From the NCBI GenBank assembly GCA_019843655.1, contig JACDQD010000009.1, forward strand, positions 687,750-751,749: a stretch of DNA of 64,000 bases, in the 5' to 3' direction. Under the pieces are notes generated by a model. It was not told the DNA's origin. It was given only the letters and a program-made list of their open reading frames with translations, and made no database searches. How positions within the stretch are numbered: the first letter of the stretch is position 1; the number at the start of each line of letters is the position of its first letter. This DNA comes from Lethocerus indicus. Taxonomy: Eukaryota; Arthropoda; Insecta; Hemiptera; Belostomatidae. The position numbers and the translations under genes were made by a program. This document shows positions 1-12,536 of this stretch, one piece after another.

Positions 1-1
1 T

Positions 2-225
2 CAATTTTTACCCCTCCGTGGGTTAATTTACAAAGATTGATTTTTTTCTAATCTAATATCGGACAAATTTAGGTTTTTCATGCACTGTTTGTGGTGACTC
101 CTGGCCGGAATATAAGTGCCAGTTTGTTGCAAGAGATTATAAACAATTGTGAAATCGGACTGTTGCAATAATCGTTTCCGATTTCGTGGGGTGGTGGGGG
201 GGCAACGAATGTTTGTTCGATTGTT
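2..225. repeat. Intron sequence duplicated at 45404-45615
   Basis: The intron upstream of exon 1 matches 45404-45615 in the same orientation, with scattered substitutions and small indels (shared runs such as ACCCCTCCGTGGGTTAATTT and CCTGGCCGGAATATAAGTGC). The similarity stops about 27 nt before the exon, in the G-rich stretch. It is either a dispersed repeat or a segmental duplication of Vav intron DNA. Confidence 0.85.
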
Positions 226-251
226 GTCTAAAATATCGTTTTGGTTGGCAG

Positions 252-367
252 GCCAGTATATCCGACTGGGACCTGTTGGACAGTATCAAGCTGAAGGATT
301 ACGGCAGGTTGATCAAGGACGGCGAGCTCAGGATAAGAGCGCACAACGACCAGAAGGTCAAAGTCAG
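252..367 (+). CDS. Vav: Vav window exon 1: DH-PH linker and start of PH domain
   Basis: The acceptor is tttggttggcag ending at 251, and the donor is gtctgt at 368 (phase 2: the exon ends in AG of a split Arg codon). The translation includes ISDWDLLDSIKLKDYGRLIK followed by DGELRI, which corresponds to the DH-PH junction of Vav, where a conserved YGR-x-K-x-DGEL segment opens PH strand 1. The preceding exon (DH domain) is outside the window. An open frame continues upstream to an ATG at 186, but that stretch is intronic: it is G-rich and low in complexity, and the same intron sequence recurs at 45.4 kb. Confidence 0.9.
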
Positions 368-477
368 GTCTGTTAGTCAAATTATTGCGGTCGTTTTTCA
401 AAATATTGTCGCGCAGCATACTTTATATACCTCGTACACAAACACATCTTAATTTTTCTATTTCCTCCTTTTCACAG

Positions 478-526
478 ATACGTGTTCATCTTCGACAAGG
501 TCATGCTCATGTGCAAAGCCGTCAGG
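478..526 (+). CDS. Vav: Vav window exon 2: PH domain strands 2-3
   Basis: This is a 49-nt microexon after a 110-nt intron. The acceptor is cctccttttcacag and the donor is GTGAGT at 527. It opens with the single base that completes the Arg codon of exon 1, then encodes YVFIFDKVMLMCKAVR. The hydrophobic YVFIFDK-LMCK pattern is the family's PH strand pair (YAFLLDKALLICK in mammalian Vav). It ends on a codon border, so exon 3 joins in phase 0. Confidence 0.93.
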
Positions 527-714
527 GTGAGTTATGTCTTCTGTTTGAAATGGTTGATTTTCGATCAGACACCAGGATCTAGCGCAATTTTTATGAAAAT
601 AGTTTTAAGACCCAACAGAATTTATTTCTTATATTTATTGTATACCAAGGGCATCGACAGGTACGGCCCAAAAATCAAATTTTATTCAATTTTTCGGAAT
701 GGTTAAAAATCTCT

Positions 715-2490
715 TTTAGACACTTGGGGATCGAATATGGGGCAAATCGTTTTTTAGGCGCAAAATCGGCTCAAAAAACGGTTTGTGGGACCAGAAATGC
801 GATTTTTAGGCCCAAGTATGCGGTTCTAGGGCCCAAAAATGCGGTTTTTAGGCCCAAAATGCTGTTTTTAGGCTAAAAATACGGCATTTAGGTACAAAAA
901 TGCAGTTTTTAGGCGCAAATTAGCTCAAAAATGCGATTTCTAAGCCCCAAAGATGATGTTTTTATTCGTAAAATCATCTCAAAAATGCAGTTGTTAGGCG
1001 TCAAATCATCTCAAAAAAAACGGTTTTTAGGACCAAAAATGCAGTTTTTAGGCCCAAAATAGACCCGAAAATACTGTTTTTAAGCCCAAAATCCACCCAA
1101 AAACGGTTTTAGGACCAAAATGGTTATTAGGCTAAAAATCGACCTGAAAATGCGGTTTTAGGCCCAAAATAGACCAAAATGCAGTTTTTAGGCCCATAAA
1201 GGAGTTTTTAGGTGCAAAACCAGCTCAGAAATACGGTTTTTTTGCTTTAAGGCCCAAATCGACCCGAAAATGCGGTTTTAGGCCCAAAATCGACCCAAAA
1301 ATGCGGTTTTAGGCCCAAATCGACCCTGGGAAAATGCGGTTTTAGCCAAAATCCAAATCGAAAATGCGGTTTTAAGCCAAAATCCTAGCCCAAAACGACC
1401 CAAAATGCGGTTTTAGGCCCAAAAAAATGGCCCAAAATGACCCAAATCGGTTTTAAGCCCAAAATCCTCCAAAATGCGTTTTTAGGCCCCAAAATGCGGT
1501 TTTAGGCCCAAAATCGACCCTAAAATGCGGTTTTAGGCCCAAAATCGACCCGGTTTTAAGCCCAAATCCTCCCAAAATGCGGTTTTAAGCCCAAAATCCT
1601 CCCAAAATGCGGTTTTTAGACCCAAAATGCGGTTTTGTCCAAAATCGCGGTTTTAGCCCAAAATACCCAAAATGCGGTTTTTATGCGGTTTTAGGCCCAA
1701 AATCGACCAAAATGCGGTTTTAGGCCCAAAATCGGACCCAAAATGCGGTTTTTAGGCCCAAAATCGAAAATGCGGTTTTAGGCCCAAAAGACCCCCAAAA
1801 TCCTCCCAAAATGCCCCAAAATCCTCCCAAAATTTTTAGAAAAATGCGGTTAAGTTTTCCAAAATCCTCCCCTGAAAATGCGCCCCATATCCTCGCGGTT
1901 TTTGACCCAGTTTTTGATTCCGAAAATGCGGTTTTAGGCCCAAATCGACCCGAAAATGCGGTTTTTAAGCCCAAAATCCTCCCAAAATGCGGTTTTAGAC
2001 CAAAATGCGGTTTTAGTTTTTTTTAAGTCCAAAATCGACCTCAAAAATGCGGTTTTTAGAAAATCGCATGGTTTTTCGACCCAAATGCCCAAAATCGGTT
2101 TTTAGGCCCAAAATCGGTTTTAGGCCCAAAATGCGTTTTTAGACCAAAAATGCGGTTTTAGGCCAAAATCGAAAATGCGGTTTTGCCCTCATGCGGTTTT
2201 AGACCAAAATCTGCCCAAAATGACCCAAAAATTTTTATCGACCCGATGCGGTTTTAGGGCCTGAAAATGCGATGGTTTTAAGCCCAAAATCCTCCCAAAA
2301 TGCGGTTTTAGGCCCAAAATCGACAAAATTTTTACCAAAATCGACCTGAAATGAGGTTTTGCCCAAAATCGACCCAAAATGCTGGTTTTTTTTATTTAGG
2401 CCCAAAATCGATTAAATGCGGTTTTGCCCAAAATCCTCCCAAATGCGGTTTTTAATCTCAAAATCCTGAAAATGCGGTTTTTAAGCCCGC
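715..2490. repeat. Degenerate tandem array, unit about 30 bp (left flank)
   Basis: Many imperfect copies of a unit near AAAATGCGGTTTTAGGCCCA plus about ten more bases (AAATCGACCC). Unit length drifts from about 24 to 35 bp. It lies in Vav intron 2. Open frames here are by-products of the repeat. Confidence 0.9.
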
Positions 2491-5400
2491 AATACACTTG
2501 TAGGCTCATTACACTTGTGGGTAATATGGGCCGATAACTGAAAATTTTCAAAAACCAAAACCCTCCTTTTAGGGCAAGTGTAGCTCACATTAATACACTT
2601 GTGGGTGCAATATAACGATATCTGAAAATTTTCGAAAACCTAAATTTTCGATTTCCGACTCCTCCTTTTAGGGGCAAGTGGTAAATTTTTAATAGGCCCA
2701 ATACCTGAAAATGCGTGTTTAAATAAGAATGGGGCCGATATCTGAAAATTTCGAAAAACCTAAATTTTCGATTTCCAGGACCCTCCGGTTTTAAGGCAAG
2801 TGTAGCTCACATAAATACACTTGTGGGTGAAATATGGGGCCGATATCTGAAAATTTTCGAAAACCTAAATTCGATTTCCAACCCTCCTTTTAAGGCAAGT
2901 TAAGCTCACATAATACACTTGTGGGTGCAATATGGGGCCGATATCTGAAAATTTTCGAAAACCTAAATTTTCGATTTCCGACCCTCCTTTTAGGGGCAAG
3001 TGTAGCTCACATAAATACACTTGTGGTGCAATATGGGGCCGATATCTGAAAATTTTCGAAAACCTTAATTTTCGATTTCCGACCTCCTTTAGGGCAAGTG
3101 TAGCTCACATAAATACACTTGTGGGTGCAATATGGGGCCGATATCTGAAAATTTTCAAAAAACTAAATTTTCGATTTCCGACCCCTCCTTTTAGGGGCAA
3201 GTGTAGCTCACATAAATACACTTGTGGGTGCAATATGGGGCCGATATCTGAAAATTTTCGAAAAACCTAAATTTTCGATTTCCGACCCCTCCTTTTAGGG
3301 GCAAGTGTAGCTCACATAAATACACTTGTGGGTGCAATATGGGGCCGATATCTGAAAATTTTCGAAAAACCTAAATTTTCGATTTCCGACCCCTCCTTTT
3401 AGGGGCAAGTGTAGCTCACATTAATACACTTGTGGGTGCAATATGGGGCCGATATCTGAAAATTTTCGAAAAACCTAAATTTTCGATTTCAGGCGACCCC
3501 TCCTTTTAGGGGCAAGTGTAGCTCACATTAATACACTTGTGGGTGCAATATGGGGCCGATATCTGAAAATTTTCGAAAACCTAAATTTTCGATTTCCGAC
3601 CCCTCCTTTTAGGGGCAAGTGTAGCTCACATCACAAATACACTTGTGGGTAATATGGGGCCGATATCTGAAAATTTTCGAAAACCTAAATTTTCGATTTC
3701 CGACCTCCTCCTTTTAGGGGCAAGTGTAGCTCACATAAATACACTTGTGGTGCAATGCAATATGGGGCCGATATCTGAAAATTTTCAAAAACCTAAATTT
3801 TCGATTTCCACCCCTCCTCCTTTAGGGGCAAGTGTAGCTCACATAAATACACTTGTGGGTGCAATATGGGGCCGATATCTGAAAATTTTCGAAAACCTAA
3901 ATTTTCGATTTCCGACCCTCCTTTTAGGGGCAAGTGTAGCTCACATAAATACACTTGTGGGTGCAATATGGGGCCGATATCTGAAAATTTTCGAAAACCT
4001 AAATTTTCGATTTCACGACCCTCCTTTTAGGGGCAAGTGTAGCTCACATTAATACACTTGTGGGTGCAATATGGGGCCGATATCTGAAAATTTTCGAAAA
4101 CCTAAATTTTCGATTTCGACCCCTCCCTTTTAGGGCAAGTGTAGCTCACATAAATACACTTGTGGGTAATATGGGGCCGATATCTGAAAATTTTCGAAAA
4201 ACCTAAATTTTCGATTTCCGACCCCTCCTTTTAGGGGCAAGTGTAGCTCACATAAATACACTTGTGGGTGCAATATGGGGCCGATATCTGAAAATTTTCG
4301 AAAAACCTAAATTTTCGATTTCCGACCCCTCCTTTTAGGGGCAAGTGTAGCTCACATAAATACACTTGTGGGTGATGGGCCGATATCTGAAAATTTTCGA
4401 AAAACCTAAATTTTCGATTTCCCCTCCTTTAGGGGCAAGTGTAGCTCACATAAATACACTTGTGGGTGCAATATGGGGCCGATATCTGAAAATTTTCAAA
4501 AACCTAAATTTTCGATTTCCGACCCCTCTTTTAGGGGCAAGTGTAGCTCACATAAATACACTTGTGGGTGCAATATGGGGCCGATATCTGAAAATTTTCA
4601 CAAAACCTAAATTTTCGATTTCCGACCCCTCCTTTTAGGGGCAAGTGTAGCTCACATAAATACACTTGTGGGTGCAATATGGGGCCGATATCTGAAAATT
4701 TTCGAAAAACCTAAATTTTCGATTTCCGACCCCTCCTTTTAGGGGCAAGTGTAGCTCACATAAATACACTTGTGGGTGCAATATGGGGCCGATATCTGAA
4801 AATTTTCAAAAACCTAAATTTTCGATTTCCGACCTCTCCTTTCAAGTGTAGCTCACAAAACCTTGTAAATTGGGGCCGATTCGAAAATTTCGAAAAACTA
4901 AATTTCGATTTCGACCCTCCTTTTAGGGGCAAGTGTAGCTCACATAAATACACTTGTGGTGCAATATGGGGCCGATATCTGAAAATTTTCGAAAACCTAA
5001 ATTTTCGATTTCCGACCCTCCTTTTAGGGCAAGTGTAGCTCATATAATACACTTGTGGGTATATGGGGCCGATATCTGAAAATTTTCGAAAAACCTAAAT
5101 TTTCGATTTCCGACCCCTCCTTTTAGGGGCAAGTGTAGCTCACATAAATACACTTGTGGGTGCAATATGGGGCCGATATCTGAAAATTTTCGAAAACCTA
5201 AATTTCGATTTCCGACCCTCCTTTTAGGGGCAAGTGTAGCTCATTAATACACTTGGGTGCAATATCCTATCTGAAAATTTTCGCCGGGGCAAGTGAATAT
5301 GGGGCCATTAAAAAAACCTAAATTTTCGATTTCCGACCCCTCCTTTTAGGGGCAAGTGTAGCTCACATAAATACACTTGTGGGTGCAATATGGGGCCGAT

Positions 5401-8400
5401 ATCTGAAAATTTTCGAAAAACCTAAATTTTCGATTTCCGACCCCTCCTTTTAGGGGCAAGTGTAGCTCACATAAATACACTTGTGGGTGCAATATGGGGC
5501 CGATATCTGAAAATTTTCGAAAAACCTAATTTTTCGATTTCCGACCCCTCCTTTTAGGGGCAAGTGTAGCTCACATAAATACACTTGTGGGTGCAATATG
5601 GGGCCGATATCTGAAAATTTTCGAAAAACCTAAATTTTCGATTTCAGACCCCTCCTTTTAGGGGCAAGTGTAGCTCACATAAATACACTTGTGGGTGCAA
5701 TATGGGGCCGATATCTGAAAATTTTCGAAAACCTAAATTTTCGATTTCCCCTCCTTTAGGGGCAAGTGTAGCTCACATTAATAAATTTTCTGATTTCCGT
5801 GCCTATAATCTGGAAAATTTTCGAAAACCTAAATTTAATACACTTGTGGGTGCAATATTTCAGACCCGATCCTTTTCGTAGTCACATAAATACACTTGTC
5901 GAAAAACCTAAATTTCGATTTCCGACCTCCTTTTAGGGGCATATCTGAAAATTTTCATTAATACACTTGTGGGTGCAATATGGGCCGATATCTGAAAATT
6001 TTCGAAATTTTCGACCCTCCTTTTCCTTTTACAGATTGGGGCCGATATCCGCTAAACCCTCTCTTTAGGGCAAGTGTATAAATACACTGCAATATGGGGC
6101 CGATATCTCGAAAACCCCTCCTTTTCAAGTGTGAATGCAATATGGGGCCGATATCTGAAAATTTTCGAAAACCTAAATTTTCGATTTCCGACCCTCCTTT
6201 TAGGGGCAAGTGTAGCTCACATTAATATAACTTGTGGTGCAATATGGGGCCGATATCATTTTCGAAAACCTAAATTTTCGATTTCCGACCCTCCTTTTAG
6301 GGCAAGTGTAGCTCACATTAATACACTGGTGCAATATGGGGCCGATATCTGAAAATTTTCGAAAACCTAAATTTTCGATTTCCGACCCTCCTTTTAGGGG
6401 CAAGTGTAGCTCACATAAATACACTTGTGGGTGCAATATGGGGCCGATATCTGAAAATTTTCGAAAACCTAAATTTTCGATTTCCGACCCTCCTTTTAGG
6501 GGCAAGTGTAGCTCACATTAATACACTTGTGGTGCAATATGGGGCCGATATCTGAAAATTTTCGAAAACCTAAATTTTCGATTTCCGACCCTCCTTTTAG
6601 GGGCAAGTGTAGCTCACATTAATACACTTGTGGTGCAATATGGGGCCGATATCTGAAAATTTTCGAAAACCTAAATTTTCGATTTCCGACCCTCCTTTTA
6701 GGGGCAAGTGTAGCTCACATAAATACACTTGTGGGTGCAATATGGGGCCGATATCTGAAAATTTTCGAAAAACCTAAATTTTCGATTTCCGACCCGTCCT
6801 TTTAGGGGCAAGTGTAGCTCACATTAATACACTTGTGGGTGCAATATGGGGCCGATATCTGAAAATTTTCGAAAAACCTAAATTTTCGATTTCCGACCCC
6901 TCCTTTTAGGGGCAAGTGTAGCTCACATTAATACACTTGTGGGTGCAATATGGGGCCGATATCTGAAAATTTTCGAAAAACCTAAATTTTCGATTTCCGA
7001 CCCCTCCTTTTAGGGGCAAGTGTAGCTCACATTAATACACTTGTGGGTGCAATATAGGGCCGATATCTGAAAATTTTCGAAAAACCTAAATTTTCGATTT
7101 CCGACCCCTCCTTTTAGGGGCAAGTGTAGCTCACATAAATACACTTGTGGGTGCAATATGGGGCCGATATCTGAAAATTTTCGAAAAACCTAAATTTTCG
7201 ATTTCCGACCCCTCCTTTTAGGGGCAAGTGTAGCTCACATTAATACACTTGTGGGTAATATGGGGCCGATATTGAAAATTTTCGAAAACTAAACGATTTC
7301 CGACCCTCCTTTTAGGGGCAAGTGTGCTCACATTAATACACTTGTGGTAATATGGGGCCGATATCTGAAAATTTTCGAAAAACCTAAATTTTCGATTTCC
7401 GACCCTCCTTTTAGGGGCAAGTGTAGCTCACATTAATACACTTGTGGGTGTAGGCCGATATGAAAATTTTCGAAAAACTAAATTTTCGATTTTGACCTCC
7501 TTTGGCAAGTGCTCATTAATACACTTTGGGTAATATGGGGCCGATATCTGAAAATTTTCGAAAACCTATTTTCGATTTCCGACCCCTCCTTTTCAAGTGT
7601 AGCTCACATTTACACTTGTGGCAATAATATGGGGCCGATATCTGAAAATTTAAAACCTAAATTTTCGATTTCCGACCCTTTTAGGGGCAAGTGTAGCTCA
7701 CATAAATACACTTGTGGGTGCAATATGGGGCCGATATCTGAAAATTTTCGAAAACCTAAATTTTCGATTTCCGACCCTCCTTTTAGGGGCAAGTGTAGCT
7801 CACATAAATACACTTGTGGGTGCAATATGGGGCCGATATCTGAAAATTTTCGAAAAACCTAAATTTTCGATTTCCGACCCCTCCTTTTAGGGGCAAGTGT
7901 AGCTCACATTAATACACTTGTGGGTGCAATATGGGGCCGATATCTGAAAATTTTCGAAAAACCTAAATTTTCGATTTCCGACCCCACCTTTTAGGGGCAA
8001 GTGTAGCTCACATAAATACACTTGTGGGTGCAATATGGGGCCGATATCTGAAAATTTTCGAAAACCTAAATTTTCGATTTCCGACCCTCCTTTTAGGGGC
8101 AAGTGTAGCTCACATTAATACACTTGTGGGTGCAATATGGGGCCGATATCTGAAAATTTTCGAAAACCTAAATTTTCGATTTCCGACCCTCCTTTTAGGG
8201 GCAAGTGTAGCTCACATAAAAGCACTTGTGGGTGCAATATGGGGCCGATATCTGAAAATTTTCGAAAACCTAAATTTTGATTTCCGACCCTCCTTTTAAA
8301 AGGGGCAAAAGTGCTAGCTCCACATTAATACACTTGTGGGTGCAATATAGGGGCCCGATATCTGAAAATTTTCGAAAACCTAAATTTTCGATTTCGACCT

Positions 8401-8530
8401 CCTTTTAGGGGCAAGTGTAGCTCACATTAATACACTTGTGGGTGCAATATGGGGCCGATATCTGAAAATTTTCGAAAAACCTAAATTTTCGATTTCCGAC
8501 CCTCCTTTTAGGGGCAAGTGTACACAAAAA
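2491..8530. repeat. 104-bp satellite array, about 57 copies
   Basis: The monomer is 104 bp, measured between identical GCAAGTGTAG starts at 3301 and 3405. Landmarks in each unit are AGTGTAGCTCACATAAATAC, TGGGGCCGATATCTG, a self-complementary GAAAATTTTC, and GACCCCTCCTTTTAGGGG. Most copies are nearly identical. Several internal patches (about 4840-4920, 5230-5310, 5780-6150, 7440-7660) are shortened and scrambled. Repetitive open frames of up to 135 codons arise from the repeat and are not genes. Confidence 0.97.
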
Positions 8531-9830
8531 TGCACTTATTAGAAAATGCGATTTCGACCCGAACCCAAATATGGGCTGGCCCAAAATGACCGATCCTTTA
8601 GGGCAAGGCGTACTGCCCCAAAATGCTGTTTTAGGCCACAAAATCGCCCCCTGAAAATTGCGGACTTTTGAAATCAAATAAAATGCGATTTTCAGACTAT
8701 TTAAAATTTTCGGTTTTGCGGCCGAAAACTAACCTAAATGCTAATAGGCTGTGGTTTTCCCTAAAATTGACCCTGAAATTGACGGAGCTGTTTTAAGCTG
8801 ATTAACTCCAAAATGCAGTTTCCATCCATCAAAATGCGATTAAATTAACCTCAAAAAGCGGTTTTAGCCTAAAAGTGCGGTTTAAAATAGGCCCAAAATG
8901 TGGTTTAGGTCTTAAATCGAACCAAAAATTGTTTTTGAAAATCTACCGCAAAATGCGGTTTTGACCCGAAAATTAACCCAAAGATGCTATTTTAGGACAT
9001 AAATCAACCCATTGATTAAAATTGCGGTTTTAGGCCGAAAATTGACCCAAAAATATGTTTTAACAAAATCGACCGAAAATGCTGTTTTGATAGAAATTAC
9101 CGAAAAAATGCGTTTTAGGGCCGAAAATTAACCGAAAAAATGCGGTTTTAGACCGAAAAATCCAAAAATGCGGTTTTATTGGTATTAAAAATGAAACCTG
9201 TTTAAAGCCAAATTCGCCCAAAAAATGCATTTTAGGACTTAAATCGACCCAAAAATGATGTTTTAGGCCAAAATCGACAAAAAATGCGGTTTTGCCGAAA
9301 AAACCAAAAATGCGTTTTTGTCCCATAAATTTACCAAAATGCGGTTTAATACAATAATTTTCGAAATAGGGCCAAAATGCTCTTTTTGAATCCATAAATG
9401 TATTTTTACAAAATCAGCTGAAAAAAGCTTTTTAGGCCCAAAAATGTGATAATGCGCAAAATTTGTGTGCATTGGCTAAAAATGCGGCTTTTATGCAAAA
9501 TCAGCCAAAATGTTGTTTTTAGAGATGAAAATTGGCCCCAAAATGCGGTTTTGGTGATGAATCGGCTTAAAATGCGGTTTTCAAAATGTAGATGAATGGC
9601 TCTAAAATGCGGTTTTTTATGTGAGCAAATCGGCTCTAAATGCGGTTTAGTCCAGAAAATGTGGGTTTTAGGCCATAAATTCTGTTTTAGGCCCAAAAAT
9701 TCGTTATTTCGAAAATACAGTTTTTAGGCACGAAATAGGGTAAGTCGGTTTTAGGTCCCATAAATGCGTTTTTTAGGCGCAAAATCGGTCCAAAAATGCG
9801 GTTTTTAGGGGCAAATCGAGCAAAATTTTT
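8531..9830. repeat. Degenerate tandem array, unit about 30 bp (right flank)
   Basis: The same family as 715-2490 (ATGCGGTTTTAGG and CCAAAATCGACC motifs) resumes on the other side of the 104-bp array in the same orientation. The 104-bp block therefore appears to be embedded within an older array. Confidence 0.88.
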
Positions 9831-10150
9831 TAAATTTATTTTTTAAATAATTTTTTTTTAAAATTCTTTCAGGGTCGTGTAACTCACTTTTGGACACTTG
9901 CTGACCCGAAGCAGTTTGACAGCAGTTTTGGGCCCAAAATCGCATTTAAAAACCGGTTTTTAGCCCAAAGTCGAGGTTATAAGCAGTTTCTGAACCAAAG
10001 TAACATTTGAAAACCGGTCTTCAGCCCAAAATGCCAGTTTTGTGCCGTATTTTAGGTCGAAAACAGGGTTTAAAAGGCAGTTTTTAGCGCAATTTGAGGT
10101 TTAAAATGCCAGTTTCGTGTGGTAGAAACAGAGTTTCAGATGCTACTTAT
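9831..10150. repeat. Highly decayed edge of the 30-bp array
   Basis: A longer, more irregular period (CAAAATCGCATTTAAAAACC, GGTTTTTAGCCCAAAGTCGA and relatives) fades into unique intron sequence. The remaining 10151-10424, up to exon 3, shows nothing I can identify. Confidence 0.6.
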
Positions 10151-10424
10151 GAGCGCAGTTTTAGAAATAAACAGGGTCTATGGGGAAATTTCTGAAAGTG
10201 GAAATTTCTTATTTTTAAGAGTGAAATCCGAACTGTATATTACTTATCCTTGCCGGTAACGGGACCGATAAATATTTTCATCGAAAAAATAGGAAAATAT
10301 TTTCGAATTTTCCCGACGAAACTGTTGGTAAGCCCATATTTTACAGGCTTCCCGAGGGCTCCCCTTTCCCGATACCTCTTTTGTAGAATTGGCTGTCTGT
10401 ACGTAGACTTTAATGCGTGCGCAG

Positions 10425-10627
10425 GGAGACCAGTACAGCTACAAGGAGTGTTTGGCGTTGCACGAATACAAAGTGGAGGACAATTGTTCTCGCCGAGTAC
10501 TGCACAGGGACACGAGGTGGCTCTACCAGTGGTACCTTGTCAAGAGGACCGAGGCGTCGGCCTATACCCTCTACACGAGGAGCGAAGATCTCAAGAGGAA
10601 GTGGATCAAAGCTATACAGGATGCGCT
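10425..10627 (+). CDS. Vav: Vav window exon 3: rest of PH domain
   Basis: The acceptor is tgcgtgcgcag at 10424 and the donor is a perfect GTGAGT at 10628 (phase 2). The exon starts GDQYSYKECLALHEYKVED and ends with a helix containing LKRKWIKAIQDAL. The terminal Lys-Lys/Arg-Trp helix is the conserved C-terminal helix of PH domains and matches the ELKKKWMEQFEMA region of Vav1. The 68-residue length fits. The intron before it is 9.9 kb, almost entirely satellite. Confidence 0.95.
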
Positions 10628-11019
10628 GTGAGTAATATCCGAGGAATGTGTCATTGGGGGTCTTATCGGTCGTTGTACATATTTTTTTAAGTACGTTGCA
10701 CAGAGATAAGATCCTTCGATACGCTTTATTATTCGGTCCTTTCTGAAACGTTCTGTATCGAAATTACATCGACCGGTCGAATTTTGTGTGTGTGCGTATA
10801 AAAAGCTAAAACACGGTGAACCGAAGTCGCTTTTTTATTTTTGCCTCGCGGGCTCGTAAAAATTTGTACGCCGTGTACGGTGATGAAGCCGTAAAAGAAC
10901 GGCAGTGTCTCAGTACCGTTTCGCAAAATACCGGTTTTTCATTAAAGACAAGGAGCGCTATCCGGACGTCCAGTGGAGGTCAACGATGACCGAATAAAAG
11001 CCGTTATTGATTCAAATCG

Positions 11020-11170
11020 CCATTGAAGACAAGCTGAATGTATCTTATACCTTCATTCGAATTTACGGCTTATCTGTGCCTGCGATGTTGACGCACTTAA
11101 AAATATGTACAACGCACCACTTGTCGGCGAAATCCGCAATTATTTAGTTGTCGACCCGATATTTTTAAGT
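11020..11170. repeat. Direct duplication, copy 1
   Basis: This matches 11340-11492 (shared CTGAATGTATCTTATAC, GGCTTATCTGTGC, AAAAATATGTACAACGC, CGCAATTA-TTAGTTGTC). It is probably two copies of a decayed interspersed element in intron 3. The rest of 10634-11832 holds nothing else I recognise. Confidence 0.75.
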
Positions 11171-11339
11171 CGACCAGTGTCGTACACCAACAATGGTACT
11201 TAGGTATTGTGCGGAGGCCGCTAATTTAGAGCGAGCTGCGCGACGGTTCTGTGTTCGTAAATATTCCATTTCTACTTTCCTTATCTCGATACAATTCAAT
11301 CCATAAAACCAATGAGTCATACTTAATCATTGCAACGGA

Positions 11340-11492
11340 CATTGCAGAGAAACTGAATGTATCTTATACGCGCATTCGAAACCATCTACAGGGCTTATCT
11401 GTGCAAAGATGTACTGACGTTACTTAAAAATATGTACAACGCGCCACTTGTTGTGGTGAATTCCGCAATTACTTAGTTGTCAGCCCTGTATA
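11340..11492. repeat. Direct duplication, copy 2
   Basis: Partner of 11020-11170, same strand, separated by about 170 bp. Substitutions and a few indels between the copies indicate an old event. Confidence 0.75.
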
Positions 11493-11832
11493 CATAAACA
11501 TAAATTTGGGAAGTAGAAACATTGTATTAGGGTAAATTTTCCTTCAGGTAGAATTTGTAATAGACGTAGAGAAATTGAATTGTTCCGATGAACGAAATAC
11601 ATTTTTGAAGAGTCAGGCTGAAATTAAATTGTTCTGTATTGTATTTTAAGGTTTGTTTTAAATTTTGCCGTACTAAACGATTACAAATATCGGGCAATAA
11701 ATCAGGCAACGAAAAAGTATAAGGTCAGTCTAAGGATTGCAACAGAACGGCAGTTCTTAAACTGACTGTCTATATAATTTTGATACTTTATATTAAAACC
11801 AAGAAATCAAGAATCATTAAAAAATGTATTCA

Positions 11833-12102
11833 TTAACCAACCCTCTATGGGCCCGTGTAAGTTCAATTTATCGAGATTTTACCAAATAATTATAGCTTTT
11901 TTCATGAGATGGCGCATAAATCTCAATCCTATAACATTGTCAAGACAACCAATATCGATATCAATTTTTTTTTTCATTCATTTTTTCGTATTTTTCATTT
12001 TTCATATTTCATTTTCATACAGGTTTATAATTGCCGATTTTTTGTCCCCCCCGCCCCAATTTTTTTGGATTTAAAATAAAAATTCGGCCCATAGAGGGTT
12101 AA
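11833..12102. mobile_element. piggyBac-type MITE (family P1)
   Basis: TTAA borders at both ends. The terminal inverted repeats are CCCTCTATGGGCC (left, preceded by an extra CCAA) and GGCCCATAGAGGG (right). The interior carries the family landmarks TTTATCGAGATTTTACCAAA, GATATCGATATCAATTTTT-type sequence and TTTTTGGATTTAAAATAAAA. TTAA target duplication with CCC-starting ends is the piggyBac hallmark. There is no coding capacity. It lies in intron 3. Confidence 0.85.
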
Positions 12103-12418
12103 TATATAAATAAATGGTATCCATTACATTAAATGACTATAAATCGGTGAAATTCATGTCTCACCGATACCAAAAAATTACTGAAGAATTTGGCAGGTTT
12201 CTTATTTTTTGGCCTTTTTTTTGTATAATATTTATTAAAACCAATTTCATCAGTTGTAGTTCAATTACCAAGTTTTAATAATGTAATGTTTTATGCGTGC
12301 GTATGCTGTTTGTTAGTTTTCAATTAGTTTTTTCGGTTGATATTATATCGAATAGTGTGCGATTTCCATTCTCTGTTTTTTTATTTATTATATTATATTT
12401 TTTTTTTTTTTTTTTCAG

Positions 12419-12536
12419 CGATAACATCGAACCTCCCGGCGCTCGCAACACCGATCACAAATTTGTAATGCACACATTCGACAAGCCCACAATCTGCATG
12501 CACTGCAGCAAATATCTGAAAGGGAGGATATACCAG
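12419..12536 (+). CDS. Vav: Vav window exon 4: first half of C1 zinc finger
   Basis: The acceptor is a long T-run ending in cag at 12418, and the donor is gtcggt at 12537 (phase 0). The exon encodes a short acidic linker and then HKFVMHTFDKPTICMHC. The spacing H-x12-C-x2-C is the first half of the C1 (DAG-type) zinc motif, which in Vav is an atypical, non-phorbol-binding C1 that stabilises DH-PH. It ends in KGRIYQ, exactly before the conserved GYKC of exon 5. A piggyBac-derived block starts about 120 nt downstream in intron 4. Confidence 0.95.

Noticed and set aside
186..252. Extension of Vav exon 1 upstream to the ATG at 186
   Set aside because: A good acceptor lies at 249-251, the upstream residues are not Vav-like, and most of the intron upstream is part of a repeat found at 45.4 kb.
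2932..3010. Possible hammerhead in the 104-bp satellite (CTGAAAA near CGAAAAAC)
   Set aside because: The core residue corresponding to G8 is A, there is no stem II beyond a simple AT palindrome, and no UH cleavage site closes a stem.
2932..8299. Open frames of 60-135 codons with repeating IWGRYLKIFENLNFRFPT-type peptides
   Set aside because: They are translations of the 104-bp satellite in changing frames. No start context, splice sites or codon bias support a protein.
2491..8530. CRISPR-like regular array
   Set aside because: Units are contiguous 104-bp repeats without unique spacers, in a eukaryotic intron with no cas genes.
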